Numbered from the stretch's first letter, positions 10,486-19,900 are shown. The stretch is DNA of 64,000 bases from Woeseiaceae bacterium (GCA_028280615.1 JANQLK010000057.1:124001-188000); one strand, 5' to 3'. The notes: a model not told the origin generated them from the letters alone. A program made the numbers and translations.

Positions 10486-11081
10486 ACGTTGTAGAAGAGC
10501 TGCAAAGCCTCGATGTAAACGACATCGGCCGCTGGCCGCTGATGTTCCGCGCCGCGGTCATCGGCATCGTATTTCTCGCCGTCACCTTCCTGGGGATCTG
10601 GTTCACGATCATCAAGGACAAGGCACCTTCTCTCGAGCGTGCTCAGCAGGAAGAGCAGACGCTCAAGACGACCTTCGAGAACAAGCAGCGCAAGGCGGCG
10701 AACTACGACGCCTACCGGGCGCAGCTCGAAGAAATCGAACAGTCCTTCGGCACGATGCTGCGTCAGCTTCCGGGCGAGACGGAGATACCCAGCCTGATCG
10801 TCGACATCTCGCAGACCGGACTCGCGGCCGGCCTGCAGGAGAAGCTGTTCCAGCCGCAGTCCGAGATTCCGAAGGATTTTTACGCCGAAAAGCCGATCAA
10901 GATTCAGCTGTCCGGCGGCTATCACGACATCGCGAACTTCGTCAGCGGCATCGCCGCGCTGCCGCGTATCGTGACCCTGCACGACATCAACATCACGCCC
11001 GAGAATACCGGTAACTTCGACGATCTGAGTCTCGAAGTCACGGCCCAGACCTACCGCTACATCGAGGAGGCCCAGCAATGA
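10482..11081 (+). CDS. pilO: Type IV pilus inner-membrane protein PilO
   Basis: Partner of PilN in the alignment subcomplex that joins the cytoplasmic platform to PilP and the secretin. The 199 residues comprise a short cytoplasmic part, one membrane helix (about 24-44, AAVIGIVFLAVTFLGIWF), a coiled coil (about 50-90) and a periplasmic domain containing KIQLSGGYHDIANFVSGIA, a block conserved in PilO proteins. It overlaps both pilN and pilP by four bases. Confidence 0.95.
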   Translation: MNVVEELQSLDVNDIGRWPLMFRAAVIGIVFLAVTFLGIWFTIIKDKAPSLERAQQEEQTLKTTFENKQRKAANYDAYRAQLEEIEQSFGTMLRQLPGETEIPSLIVDISQTGLAAGLQEKLFQPQSEIPKDFYAEKPIKIQLSGGYHDIANFVSGIAALPRIVTLHDINITPENTGNFDDLSLEVTAQTYRYIEEAQQ

Positions 11082-11602
11082 TCGTTTCCTCGAGTCTGCG
11101 CCGTCTGACTCTACTGGCCTTTGCCCTGTCTGGCCTCGCCGGCTGCGGCGCCGACATGGACGGCCTCGACAGCTACATCAACGAAGTGAAGTCACGCCGC
11201 GGCGGCCGCATCGAGCCGCTGCCGGAGATCACGCCGTACGCAATATTCTCGTACACGGCGGACGTCTCGGGCGCGCGCTCGCCGTTCGCGCCCGACACGC
11301 CGCAGGCTGCGGCAGAATCGAACGCGATGGGGCCGGATGAGAACCGCGTCAAGGAGCACCTGGAGAAGTTCTCGCTCGACACGCTGCGCATGGTCGGGAC
11401 GATGGACATGGAAGGCACGGAGTACGGACTCGTGCAGTCATCGGACGGCCTCGTCCATCGCGTCGTCCCCGGCAACTACATGGGGCAGAACGATGGCCGG
11501 ATCACCGAGATCACGGATTCTGAAATTCTGCTGGTCGAAATTATTTCTGACGGGATCGGCGGCTACGTCGAACGTGACGCGGCCGTGGGTCTTGCGAACT
11601 GA
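11078..11602 (+). CDS. pilP: Type IV pilus lipoprotein PilP
   Basis: Inner-membrane lipoprotein that links PilNO to the N0 region of PilQ. The 174-residue product has a lipoprotein signal with lipobox LAGC (Cys23), a flexible stretch with the family SPFAPD motif, and a C-terminal beta-sandwich (LDTLRMVGTMDMEGTEYGL through VHRVVPGNYMGQNDGRI). The start overlaps the pilO stop (ATGA). A 23-base gap leads to pilQ. Confidence 0.94.
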   Translation: MIVSSSLRRLTLLAFALSGLAGCGADMDGLDSYINEVKSRRGGRIEPLPEITPYAIFSYTADVSGARSPFAPDTPQAAAESNAMGPDENRVKEHLEKFSLDTLRMVGTMDMEGTEYGLVQSSDGLVHRVVPGNYMGQNDGRITEITDSEILLVEIISDGIGGYVERDAAVGLAN

Positions 11603-11625
11603 TGCCTGAACGGAACTGGGAGTAA

Positions 11626-13815
11626 ATGGGAATGGCGTTCAAATTCTATGTAACAGCCCGTCAAGGCGTCGGGAAATTGCGCTGGCTGGCGCTGGCACAG
11701 GCCGCGGTACTGATGTTCGCGGGCGCGACTGCCAGTGCGCAGGAAGGCAATCGTCTGCAGGATATCCAGGTGCAGAGTCTTCCCGGATCGCGGGTCGAGC
11801 TGAAGCTCATCATGAGCGGCACCGCGCCGGAGCCTTTGGCATTCACGATCGAGAATCCGGCGCGCATCGCGCTCGACCTGCCGCAGACGTCACTCGGACT
11901 CTCATCGAGGCGTCGCGACGTCAACATGGGACCGCTCGATACGATTCTGACGGCCGAGGCCAACGGACGGACGCGCGTCGTGCTCAATCTCGACACGATG
12001 GTTGCCTACGAGACCAGCGCGAGTGGCAACACGGTTACCGTCATGCTCGGTGACGGCGGCGGCTACGATGCCTCGAACACCCAGTTCACGAGCGCCTCGT
12101 CCTCATCGCCGCGCACGTCCTACACGCCGCCGACGAACCGCGGCATTACGAACGTCGACTTCCGGCGCACGCGTGACGGCGGTGGCCGGGTCATCGTCAA
12201 TCTGACCGACCCGTCGACGCCGGTCGACATCCGCCAGGAAGGCGGGCGCGTCGTTGCGGTATTCAAGGACACGTCGCTGCCGGCCGAACTCATGCGTCGG
12301 CTCGACGTCAACGACTTTGCAACGCCCGTTACGACGGTCGACACGCTGCGCACCAACCTCGATACGCGCATCGTCATCTCGGCGGAGGGCAACTACGATC
12401 AGCTTGCCTACCAGTCGGACAACGAGTTCACGATCGAGGTGAATCCGGTCGTCGAGGCGCGCCAGGAAGGCTCGACGCTGTTCTCTCAGGAAAAGGAATA
12501 CGATGGTCAGCGCCTGACGCTCAACTTCCAGGACATCGAGACGCGGGCGGTTCTGCAGCTGCTCGCAGAGACCTCGGGCCGCAACATCGTCGTGTCCGAC
12601 ACCGTGCAGGGCAACGTCACGCTGCGCCTGCGCAACGTGCCGTGGGATCAGGCGCTCGATATCGTCATGACGACGAAAGGCCTGGATATGCGTGAGAACG
12701 GCAATGTCATCATCGTCGCGCCGGCAGAGGAGATCGCGGCGCGCGAAACGGCCGATCTCGAAGCCAGACAGGCAATCAGCGAACTCGAGCCGCTGTATTC
12801 CGAGTTCCTGCAGGTTAACTACGCGAAGGCCGCAGATCTCGCGGTTCTGATTCGCGGTGAAGCGGTTGTAGGTTCGATGCTTTCCGAACGCGGCACGGTC
12901 GCGGTCGACGACCGCACCAACACGCTGCTCGTGCAGGACACGGCCGAACGCCTGCAGGACATCCGCCGCCTCGTGCTGGCCCTGGACATCCCGATCAAGC
13001 AGGTTCTGATCGAATCGCGCATCGTCATCGTCAACGACGACTTCAGCCGCGATCTCGGCATTCGACTCGGCGTCACGGCCGTCGAGCAGGAGGGCGAAAA
13101 CCTCTGGCTGACCTCGGGCACGGGCCAGGGCACGGATACGATGGTCAACTCGGCGCTCGACAATCTGGCGGGTAGCGGTCAGCCGTTTCCGGTCCAGGTG
13201 CCGCTGCTGAACAACCGCTACAACGTCAACGTGCCGATCGAAAACCCGGCCGGCCGCTTCTCGCTTGCGGTGCTGAACCCCGATTACCTCGTCGATCTCG
13301 AACTCACGGCGCTCGAGGCCGAAGGCCGCGGTGAAATCGTGTCGACGCCGCGTGTGATTACCGCCAATCAGAAGGAGGCCCGCATCGAGCAGGGTGTCGA
13401 GATTCCGTTCCAGCAGGCTGCGTCCTCGGGTGCCACGACGATTCAGTTCAAGAAGGCCGTGCTGAGCCTCGTGGTTACGCCGCAGATCACGCCGGACAAC
13501 AACATCATTATGGATCTCGCCGTGAACAGCGACAGCGTCGGCGAGATCATCTCGACCGGCGGTCTCGGCGGTACGGTACCGAGTATCGATACCCGGCAGG
13601 TGGAGACGCAGGTACTGGTTGCCGACGGCCAGACGGTCGTACTCGGCGGCATCTACCAGACGGAGCGACGCGAGACGATCAACAAGGTACCGTTCCTCGG
13701 CGACATCCCGGTCATCGGCTATGCGTTCAAGAGCCGGCAGCGGGTTGACAACAAGGCCGAGCTGTTGATCTTCGTCACGCCGAGGATTGTCGAGGAAGGC
13801 GGTACGATCTACTAA
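11626..13815 (+). CDS. pilQ: Type IV pilus secretin PilQ
   Basis: Outer-membrane secretin through which the pilus passes. The 729-residue precursor has a signal peptide ending near residue 38 (ATASAQ). Two AMIN peptidoglycan-binding domains follow (roughly 45-140 and 160-270), the second preceded by a Ser/Thr/Pro-rich linker. Then come secretin N-domains (FQDIETRAVLQLLAETSG onward) and a C-terminal secretin core with VSTPRVITANQKEARIEQG and VLGGIYQTERRE. The N-terminus has two close ATGs (11626, 11632); GGGAGT favours the first. A strong intrinsic terminator follows. Confidence 0.96.
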   Translation: MGMAFKFYVTARQGVGKLRWLALAQAAVLMFAGATASAQEGNRLQDIQVQSLPGSRVELKLIMSGTAPEPLAFTIENPARIALDLPQTSLGLSSRRRDVNMGPLDTILTAEANGRTRVVLNLDTMVAYETSASGNTVTVMLGDGGGYDASNTQFTSASSSSPRTSYTPPTNRGITNVDFRRTRDGGGRVIVNLTDPSTPVDIRQEGGRVVAVFKDTSLPAELMRRLDVNDFATPVTTVDTLRTNLDTRIVISAEGNYDQLAYQSDNEFTIEVNPVVEARQEGSTLFSQEKEYDGQRLTLNFQDIETRAVLQLLAETSGRNIVVSDTVQGNVTLRLRNVPWDQALDIVMTTKGLDMRENGNVIIVAPAEEIAARETADLEARQAISELEPLYSEFLQVNYAKAADLAVLIRGEAVVGSMLSERGTVAVDDRTNTLLVQDTAERLQDIRRLVLALDIPIKQVLIESRIVIVNDDFSRDLGIRLGVTAVEQEGENLWLTSGTGQGTDTMVNSALDNLAGSGQPFPVQVPLLNNRYNVNVPIENPAGRFSLAVLNPDYLVDLELTALEAEGRGEIVSTPRVITANQKEARIEQGVEIPFQQAASSGATTIQFKKAVLSLVVTPQITPDNNIIMDLAVNSDSVGEIISTGGLGGTVPSIDTRQVETQVLVADGQTVVLGGIYQTERRETINKVPFLGDIPVIGYAFKSRQRVDNKAELLIFVTPRIVEEGGTIY

Positions 13816-13869
13816 CAAGACTTCGAACCAACTCAGAGTCTCCAAGCGCCTGAACCGGCCCACACGACG

Positions 13870-13900
13870 AAAGCCAACCCTCGGGTTGGCTTTCTTTTTT
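13870..13900 (+). terminator. Intrinsic terminator of the pil operon
   Basis: Ten-bp stem (AAAGCCAACC with GGTTGGCTTT) and CTCG tetraloop, followed by CTTTTTT ending at 13900. This is a textbook Rho-independent terminator, 54 bases after pilQ. It ends only 16 bases before the aroK ATG, so aroK transcripts must read through it or start extremely close to the gene. Confidence 0.9.
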
Positions 13901-13916
13901 GAGTGCACGGAACGCA

Positions 13917-14429
13917 ATGAGCAAACCGAGGAACGTCTTTCTCATAGGCCCGATGGGCGCCGGCAAATCGGCCGTTGGCCGCCAGCTCGCGCGCATGCTG
14001 CACGTCGCCTTCATGGACAGCGACGAGGAGATCGAGGCGCGCACCGGCGTGGACATTCCGTTCATCTTCGAGAAAGAAGGCGAGGAAGGCTTCAGGCGCC
14101 GCGAGGCCAAGGTCATCGAGGACCTTACGCGCATGGATGGCCTCGTCCTGGCAACGGGCGGCGGCGCCGTCATCGACCCGAAGAGCCGCAGCAACCTGGG
14201 TGCGCGCGGATTCGTCATCTACCTCATGACCAGCGTCGACCAGCAGCTGGCTCGAACCCGGCGAGGCCGCGAGCGCCCGCTGCTCGATAGCGAAGACCCT
14301 CGCAGCACGCTCGAGAACCTGCTCACTGCCCGCGAACCGATGTACCTGGAAATCGCCGACCTGACCGTCAACACCGATGGCCGCAGGGTCCGGGCCGTCG
14401 CAGACGAGATACTCGACGCGCTGCGGTAG
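13917..14429 (+). CDS. aroK: Shikimate kinase
   Basis: Phosphorylates shikimate at the 3-hydroxyl with ATP, step five of the shikimate pathway. At 170 residues it has normal family length. The P-loop is GPMGAGKS (11-18), the shikimate-binding DSDEEIE follows, and GGGAV lies in the middle. RRGRERPLL supplies the lid arginines. The ATG at 13917 is preferred to a TTG at 13899, which would sit inside the terminator T-run. No strong Shine-Dalgarno is visible. Pairing with aroB is the usual order. Confidence 0.95.
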   Translation: MSKPRNVFLIGPMGAGKSAVGRQLARMLHVAFMDSDEEIEARTGVDIPFIFEKEGEEGFRRREAKVIEDLTRMDGLVLATGGGAVIDPKSRSNLGARGFVIYLMTSVDQQLARTRRGRERPLLDSEDPRSTLENLLTAREPMYLEIADLTVNTDGRRVRAVADEILDALR

Positions 14430-14469
14430 CCGGGGCCCGTTCCACCGAAGATGCGGTAACCTATCGCCC

Positions 14470-15531
14470 ATGAGCGATACCCTTACCGTCGAGCTGGGCG
14501 CACGCAGCTACCCGATCGTCATCGGCCGTGGTCTGCTCGGCGGTCATTTCGACCTGTCCGCGCACATCGTCGGGCCGGACTGCCTCGTCGTCAGCAACGA
14601 GACCGTCGCGCCGCTGTACGCCGACGCGCTTCGGCAGTGCCTGGCCGACAGGGAAGTCGAGTCGATCGAGCTGCCCGACGGCGAGCAACACAAGATCCTG
14701 GCGACCGCCGCGAGCGTCATCGACAGGCTCGTCGCGAGCCGCGGGGGACGCGACACCACCGTGATCGCGTTGGGCGGCGGCGTCGTCGGCGACATCGCGG
14801 GCTTCGCCGCGGCGAGCTACATGCGCGGCGTGTCGTTCGTGCAGGTGCCGACGACGCTGCTTGCGCAGGTCGACTCCTCGGTCGGCGGCAAGACCGGCGT
14901 CAACCACCCCGGCGGCAAGAACCTGATCGGCGCCTTCCATCAGCCCAGGCTCGTGCTGATCGATACCGATACGTTGACGACGCTGCCCGACCGCGAACTG
15001 CGCGCCGGTCTTGCCGAGGTCATCAAGTACGGAGTCATCGTCGACGCTGAGTTCTTCGCCTGGCTCGAAGCTAATGTCGAAGCCCTGCTGGCCCGCGACA
15101 GCGACGCGCTCCGCCTGGCGATTCGCCGCTCTTGCGAGCTCAAGGCCGAGGTCGTCGCCGACGACGAGCGCGAAACCGGCCGCCGCGCGATACTGAATTT
15201 CGGCCATACCTTCGGCCACGCCATCGAGCGCTGCCAGGGCTACGGCGAATGGCTGCACGGCGAGGCCGTGGCCGCGGGCATGATCATGGCGGCGCGCCTG
15301 AGCGATGCGGGTAACGAACTCGTGGAACGTATCGAGGCGCTCGTCGAGGCCTGCGGGCTGCCCGTGAGGCCGCCCGCCATCGACGCCGATACGATGCTGA
15401 ACGCGATGGGGCTCGACAAGAAAGTCGTGGATCGCAAGCTGCGTTTCATCCTCCTCGACGCGCTGGGTTCCGCGCGCGTCACGACCGACTACGATCCGGC
15501 GCGGCTCGACGCAATCCTTAAGGCCGCCTGA
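14470..15531 (+). CDS. aroB: 3-dehydroquinate synthase
   Basis: Converts DAHP to 3-dehydroquinate with catalytic NAD and a divalent metal, the second shikimate-pathway step. The 353-residue protein shows the NAD-binding block VIALGGGVVGDIAGFAA, then QVPTTLLAQVDSSVGGKTG, and the metal ligands within LNFGHTFGHAIE and GEWLHGEAVAAGM. The ATG at 14470 was chosen because MSDTLTVELGARSYPI matches the family start. The stop overlaps the next start by one base. Confidence 0.96.
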   Translation: MSDTLTVELGARSYPIVIGRGLLGGHFDLSAHIVGPDCLVVSNETVAPLYADALRQCLADREVESIELPDGEQHKILATAASVIDRLVASRGGRDTTVIALGGGVVGDIAGFAAASYMRGVSFVQVPTTLLAQVDSSVGGKTGVNHPGGKNLIGAFHQPRLVLIDTDTLTTLPDRELRAGLAEVIKYGVIVDAEFFAWLEANVEALLARDSDALRLAIRRSCELKAEVVADDERETGRRAILNFGHTFGHAIERCQGYGEWLHGEAVAAGMIMAARLSDAGNELVERIEALVEACGLPVRPPAIDADTMLNAMGLDKKVVDRKLRFILLDALGSARVTTDYDPARLDAILKAA

Positions 15532-16664
15532 TGACCGGAGCCGGTCTCGCGCCCTATGCCGCAACAGAGTCGCGCTCGGCCGGCCGCCGATTCGAGGAGC
15601 CGCCGCCGGCCTATCGCAGCGAGTTCCAGCGCGATCGCGATCGCATCATCCACTCGACGGCGTTCCGTCGGCTCATGTACAAGACGCAGGTGTTCGTCAA
15701 TCACGAGGGCGACCTGTACCGCACGCGTCTGACGCACTCGCTCGAGGTCGCGCAGATCGGCCGCAGCGTCGCTTCGGCACTGCGACTCAACGAGGCGCTG
15801 ACCGAGGCAATCTGCCTCGCGCACGATCTCGGCCATACGCCGTTCGGACACGCGGGGCAGGACACGCTGAATGCCTGCATGCGCGACTACGGCGGTTTCG
15901 AGCACAACCTGCAGTCGCTCAGGGTCGTCGACGTGCTCGAGTCCCGCTACGCGGACTTTCCGGGCCTGAACCTGATGTTCGAGACGCGCGAGGGCATTCT
16001 TAAGCACTGCTCGAGGAAGAACGCAGAGCGTCTCGGCGACGTCGGCGAGCGATTCCTCAAGCGCGCGCAGCCCGGCCTCGAAGCGCAGATCGCCGATGTC
16101 TCCGACGCCGTCGCCTACAACAATCACGACGTCGACGACGGCTATCGCGCCGGTCTCATCTCGATCGAGCAGCTCGGCGAACAGCCGTTGTTCGGCAACG
16201 AGTACGCCGTGGTCCGCGAGCGCTATCCCGACCTCGAGGACCGGCGGGTCATCTACGAGACCATCCGGCGCATGATCGGAACGGTCGTCACGGACCTGAT
16301 CGACACCACCCGCTCCAAGCTCGAGGCGGCCGGCCCCGGATCGATCGACGAGGTGCGCAAGGCGGGCAGGCCGCTGGTTAGCATGTCGGCACAAGTCCAC
16401 GAACAGCATCTCGCGCTCAAGCGCTTCCTGAACGAGCATCTGTACCGACACGAGAAGAAGCTCGAGATGACGCGCCGGGTGCAGGATATCCTGAAGGCCC
16501 TGTTCGCGGCCTACCATGCCGATGTCGACACGATGCCCTCGGAGTTCGCCCGTGCGGCCCGGAGCCTCGACGACGCCGGCCGCGCCCGCGTCGTCGCCGA
16601 CTACATCGCCGGGATGACCGACCGCTACGCGATGGCCGAGCACGAGCGCCTGTGTAATCGGTGA
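15531..16664 (+). CDS. Deoxyguanosinetriphosphate triphosphohydrolase-like protein (HD domain)
   Basis: Predicted dNTP triphosphohydrolase, removing tripolyphosphate from dNTPs. At 377 residues it belongs to the short dGTPase-like type rather than the 505-residue E. coli Dgt. The HD metal site is complete: His69 in TRLTHSLEV, His98-Asp99 in AHDLGHTPFGH, and a later Asp in DAVAYNNHDVDD. It begins inside the aroB stop (ATGA-like one-base overlap), so it is translated with aroB. Substrate preference among dNTPs cannot be read from sequence. The last codons lie within a 24-base sequence repeated at 31954. Confidence 0.9.
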   Translation: MTGAGLAPYAATESRSAGRRFEEPPPAYRSEFQRDRDRIIHSTAFRRLMYKTQVFVNHEGDLYRTRLTHSLEVAQIGRSVASALRLNEALTEAICLAHDLGHTPFGHAGQDTLNACMRDYGGFEHNLQSLRVVDVLESRYADFPGLNLMFETREGILKHCSRKNAERLGDVGERFLKRAQPGLEAQIADVSDAVAYNNHDVDDGYRAGLISIEQLGEQPLFGNEYAVVRERYPDLEDRRVIYETIRRMIGTVVTDLIDTTRSKLEAAGPGSIDEVRKAGRPLVSMSAQVHEQHLALKRFLNEHLYRHEKKLEMTRRVQDILKALFAAYHADVDTMPSEFARAARSLDDAGRARVVADYIAGMTDRYAMAEHERLCNR

Positions 16665-16679
16665 CGGATGCGGGCTAGA
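16656..16679. repeat. 24-base exact repeat, copy 1
   Basis: Spans the last codons and stop of the dGTPase-like gene and ends in GGGCTAGA. The identical 24 bases occur at 31954-31977 on the same strand. Read on the plus strand, this copy continues into TAGAAT, which resembles a -10 element upstream of pyrF. Confidence 0.75.
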
Positions 16680-16733
16680 ATGCGGCGCGGCCCGAGGCCC
16701 GCGCGACAGACCGCCGACAAGGACAGCGCCCAG

Positions 16734-17453
16734 GTGAAGCACAAGAACATACCCTCCAGCGACAGGCTGATTTTTGCGATGGATGTCCCCGACTGCGGCA
16801 CGGCCAGGCAACTGGCCGACGAGCTCGGCGACGCCGTCTCGTTCTACAAGATCGGGCTCGAACTCATGATGAGCGGCGGCTACTTCGAGCTGCTGGACTG
16901 GATGCTCGAGCGTGACAAGCAGGTGTTCTGCGATCTCAAGTTCTTCGACATTCCTGCGACGGTCGGGTCGGCCGTGCGCCAGCTCAAGGACCGGGGAGCG
17001 AGCTTCGTCACCGTGCACGGCAATCGCTCGATCATGGAGGCGGCCGCCGAGAACAAGGGTGAATCGCTCAAGGTGCTCGGCGTCACCGTGCTGACCAGCC
17101 TCGACCGGGGCGACATGGACGACCTGGGATTCGACTGCGACATTGCGGAGCTCGTCCTGTCGCGCGCGAAGCAGGCGCTCGAGGCAGGCTGCGACGGCGT
17201 TATCTCTTCGGGCCTCGAAGTGCCGCGTTTGCGCGAGTTCGTCGACGAGAAGCTCGTCGTCGTGTCCCCCGGGATACGCCCGGTCGACAACCGGCCCGTC
17301 GGCGACCAGAAGCGCGTGGTCACCGTCGAGACGGCGTTCTCGAACGGCGCGGATTACATCGTCGTCGGCCGGCCGATACGCGACGCGGACAGCCCGCGCG
17401 CCGCGGCCGAAGGCATCCAGCAAACCATCGCGGAGCATTTCAGCGAATCATGA
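16734..17453 (+). CDS. pyrF: Orotidine 5'-phosphate decarboxylase
   Basis: Decarboxylates OMP to UMP, the last step of de novo pyrimidine synthesis. With the GTG at 16734 the product has 239 residues, the usual length for the short bacterial form. The charged catalytic network is present: Asp67, Lys69 and Asp72 in FCDLKFFDIPATV. The phosphate-binding end is IVVGRPIRDADSPRAAA. The upstream in-frame ATG at 16668 would add a basic, non-conserved 22-residue extension; AAGGA at 16719-16723 supports 16734. It overlaps hemE by four bases. Confidence 0.93.
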   Translation: MKHKNIPSSDRLIFAMDVPDCGTARQLADELGDAVSFYKIGLELMMSGGYFELLDWMLERDKQVFCDLKFFDIPATVGSAVRQLKDRGASFVTVHGNRSIMEAAAENKGESLKVLGVTVLTSLDRGDMDDLGFDCDIAELVLSRAKQALEAGCDGVISSGLEVPRLREFVDEKLVVVSPGIRPVDNRPVGDQKRVVTVETAFSNGADYIVVGRPIRDADSPRAAAEGIQQTIAEHFSES

Positions 17454-18523
17454 CCGAACTCAAAAACGACCTGTTGCTGCGCGCGCTCAAGCGCCAGCCC
17501 GTACCGCGCACGCCGCTCTGGATCATGCGCCAGGCCGGCCGCTACCTGCCCGAGTACCGGGCGACACGCGCGGAGGCCGGGGACTTCATGTCCCTGTGCC
17601 GCAATCCCGAGCTCGCCTGCGAGGTCACGCTGCAGCCGCTCAGGCGTTACAAGCTCGACGCCGCGATCCTGTTCTCCGACATCCTGACGGTGCCGGACGC
17701 GCTCGGGCTCGGCCTGTATTTCGAGACCGGCGAAGGGCCGAAATTCGAACGGCCCGTCAAGACCCGGGCCGACATCGAGGCCCTGCCCGACATCGACGTC
17801 ACCGACGGCTTGAGCTACGTCTTCGACGCCGTCCGGACGATTCGCCGCGAGCTCGACGGCCGCGTGCCGCTGATCGGCTTCGCGGGCAGCCCGTGGACGG
17901 TCGGTACCTACATGGTCGAGGGCGGTTCGAGCCGCGAGTTCCCGACGATTCTGGGGCTCGCCAGGGAGGAACCCGCGACGCTCGATGCGATGCTCAAGAA
18001 AGTCGCTTCGATCACGACCGACTACCTGAACGCGCAGATCGAGGCGGGTGCGCAGGCCGTGCAGATCTTCGACACCTGGGGCTCGGCGCTGGAAGCCGAC
18101 GACTACCGGCGCTTCTCGCTCGCGAGCATGCAGCAGATCGTCGATGGCCTCATACGTGAGCGCGACGGCCGGCGGATCCCGGTCATCCTGTTCACGAAGG
18201 GCGCCGGGCCGCGGCTCGCCGACATGGTCGCGACGGGCTGCGACGCGCTCGGTGTCGACTGGACGACGTCGCTTGCCGACGCGCGCAAATACACGGACGA
18301 CAAGGTGGCGCTGCAGGGCAACCTCGATCCCGCGACGCTTAAGGGTTCGCCCGAGGTCATTCGCCAGGGCGTTGCCGATACGCTCGCAAGCTACGGCAAG
18401 GGCCCGGGGCACGTATTCAACCTGGGCCACGGCATCACGCCGGACATCGATCCCGAACACCTGGGCGTGCTGGTCGACGCCGTGCACGAGATGAGTCCGG
18501 CCTACCACGCCGACGACAGCTGA
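17450..18523 (+). CDS. hemE: Uroporphyrinogen decarboxylase
   Basis: Removes four acetate carboxyls from uroporphyrinogen III to give coproporphyrinogen III in haem synthesis; it needs no cofactor. The 357 residues match the family. Signature one is PLWIMRQAGRYLPEYR (Arg27, Arg31), the catalytic Asp is in AAILFSDIL, and signature two is IGFAGSPWTVGTYMVEGG. The C-terminal FNLGHGITPDIDPEH is also diagnostic. Its start overlaps the pyrF stop (ATGA), so the two are translationally coupled. Confidence 0.97.
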   Translation: MTELKNDLLLRALKRQPVPRTPLWIMRQAGRYLPEYRATRAEAGDFMSLCRNPELACEVTLQPLRRYKLDAAILFSDILTVPDALGLGLYFETGEGPKFERPVKTRADIEALPDIDVTDGLSYVFDAVRTIRRELDGRVPLIGFAGSPWTVGTYMVEGGSSREFPTILGLAREEPATLDAMLKKVASITTDYLNAQIEAGAQAVQIFDTWGSALEADDYRRFSLASMQQIVDGLIRERDGRRIPVILFTKGAGPRLADMVATGCDALGVDWTTSLADARKYTDDKVALQGNLDPATLKGSPEVIRQGVADTLASYGKGPGHVFNLGHGITPDIDPEHLGVLVDAVHEMSPAYHADDS

Positions 18524-18541
18524 GGTCACGCGACCGGCAGC

Positions 18542-19900
18542 ATGTTCAGGTTTCTAAACAAGGCACTGTCGGACGAACGCATCGAAGCGATCGAGAAAGC
18601 CGCACTCGAGGCGGTCGCGGCCGGCAACGTCGACACGGCGCGCGAGGAACTCGAGCCGCTTGTACGCGCGCAGCGCCGCCAGGCGGAAGCCGCCTGCTCG
18701 CTCGTACGTGTCGTCGGCAGCTACGGGCTGCCGATCGAGTATGCACTCGAGCTGCTCGTTGCCGTCGAGCGCGCGCACGGAGATGACACTGAGCTGCTGT
18801 CACTCGTCGCCGCGGCCAGCGAAGCGGCTCGTGACATCGATTTTCTGAACGCGGCCCCGCCCGAGCATCCGCTGTTTCTGAAACTCGTGGACGGGCTCGC
18901 CGCGCGACTGACCGACTCCAGAGGCAGCGAACGGGAGAGGACGCTGCTGGCAGGTCTCGCCACGGCCGCCCGCATCGTCGGGCGGCAGCGGGATTCGATC
19001 GCCGAGCAGGCTTACTTGAGGCTCATAGAGCTCGAGCCCGGGAAGAGCTCCCACCACTATAACTACGGTCTGTTTCTCAAGACCCGCGGCCGCTTCGACG
19101 AGGGCGTAGCCGCGAACCAGGAAGCGATTCGGCTGACGAAAGACAAGGTTGAGAGCTACCAGTGGAACCTCGGGATATGCGCGACCGGCGCGGGCCAGGG
19201 CGAGATCGCGCTTGCCGTCTGGAAGGGTATCGGCAACATCGTCGAGATGGGCCGTTTCGACCTGCCGGACGGCGGCTACCCGCAGTGCAAGGTCCGGCTG
19301 GCCGAGCGGCCGCTCGCCGAGCGCGACGCGGCCAGCGACGATCCCGGCTTCGAGGAGACGATCTGGATCCAGCGCCTGAGCCCTTGCCACGGCATCGTGC
19401 GCAGCGTGCTCGTGCAGGATCTCGGCGTCGACTACGGCGACGTCGTGCTGATCGACGGCGCGCCGATCACCTATCACCGCTACGGCGACGACGAGGTGCC
19501 CGTATTCCCGCATCTCGCGACGCTCTGCCGACAGGGCTATCGCTTCTACGATTTTGCCGGCACGCAGAACGAGAGCGGCCAGCTCGAGAGCTTAAGCCGT
19601 GGTCTGCCCGCCGATGCGATCATTTACTCGCATACCGAGAATTTCGAAGAGATTTGCGCGTCCTGCTGGCGCGACCCTAACGTCGACCACGAACAGCATG
19701 AGGTCGAGCGTCGCAACGTCGTGACCGGACGCATCGCGGCGCCGCCCTCGATCGACGCGCGCCAGCTCTTAGCCGATCTCGACAGGGCACTCGGGGAGGA
19801 CCCCGGCTGCCGCCTGTACGCGCCGTCGCTGTCGATCGTCGCCGGCGAGACCGACCGCGCGAGCGTCGATCAGCGGCGATTTGATATGTTGTCGGGATAG
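18542..19900 (+). CDS. Tetratricopeptide-repeat protein, function unknown
   Basis: I do not recognise a characterised family for this 452-residue cytoplasmic protein. The N-terminal 150 residues are helical and Ala/Glu-rich. At least two TPR-like helix pairs follow (about 152-230, with YLRLIELEPGKSSHHYNYG and FDEGVAANQEAIRL). The last half is different: mixed alpha/beta with ETIWIQRLSPCHGIVRSVL, YGDVVLIDGAPITYHRYG and FYDFAGTQNESGQ. It contains conserved-looking Cys and His residues but no motif I can name. It starts 18 bases after hemE and may be the last gene of that run. A hairpin terminator follows. Confidence 0.82.
   Translation: MFRFLNKALSDERIEAIEKAALEAVAAGNVDTAREELEPLVRAQRRQAEAACSLVRVVGSYGLPIEYALELLVAVERAHGDDTELLSLVAAASEAARDIDFLNAAPPEHPLFLKLVDGLAARLTDSRGSERERTLLAGLATAARIVGRQRDSIAEQAYLRLIELEPGKSSHHYNYGLFLKTRGRFDEGVAANQEAIRLTKDKVESYQWNLGICATGAGQGEIALAVWKGIGNIVEMGRFDLPDGGYPQCKVRLAERPLAERDAASDDPGFEETIWIQRLSPCHGIVRSVLVQDLGVDYGDVVLIDGAPITYHRYGDDEVPVFPHLATLCRQGYRFYDFAGTQNESGQLESLSRGLPADAIIYSHTENFEEICASCWRDPNVDHEQHEVERRNVVTGRIAAPPSIDARQLLADLDRALGEDPGCRLYAPSLSIVAGETDRASVDQRRFDMLSG

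Noticed and set aside
12103..13917. 604-codon open frame antisense to pilQ
   Set aside because: pilQ is clearly the gene; the antisense frame is Arg/Asp/Val-rich with no motif, typical of high-GC third-codon shadows.
15489..17438. 649-codon open frame antisense to the dGTPase-like gene and pyrF
   Set aside because: Spans parts of several well-supported genes on the other strand and has no recognisable domain.
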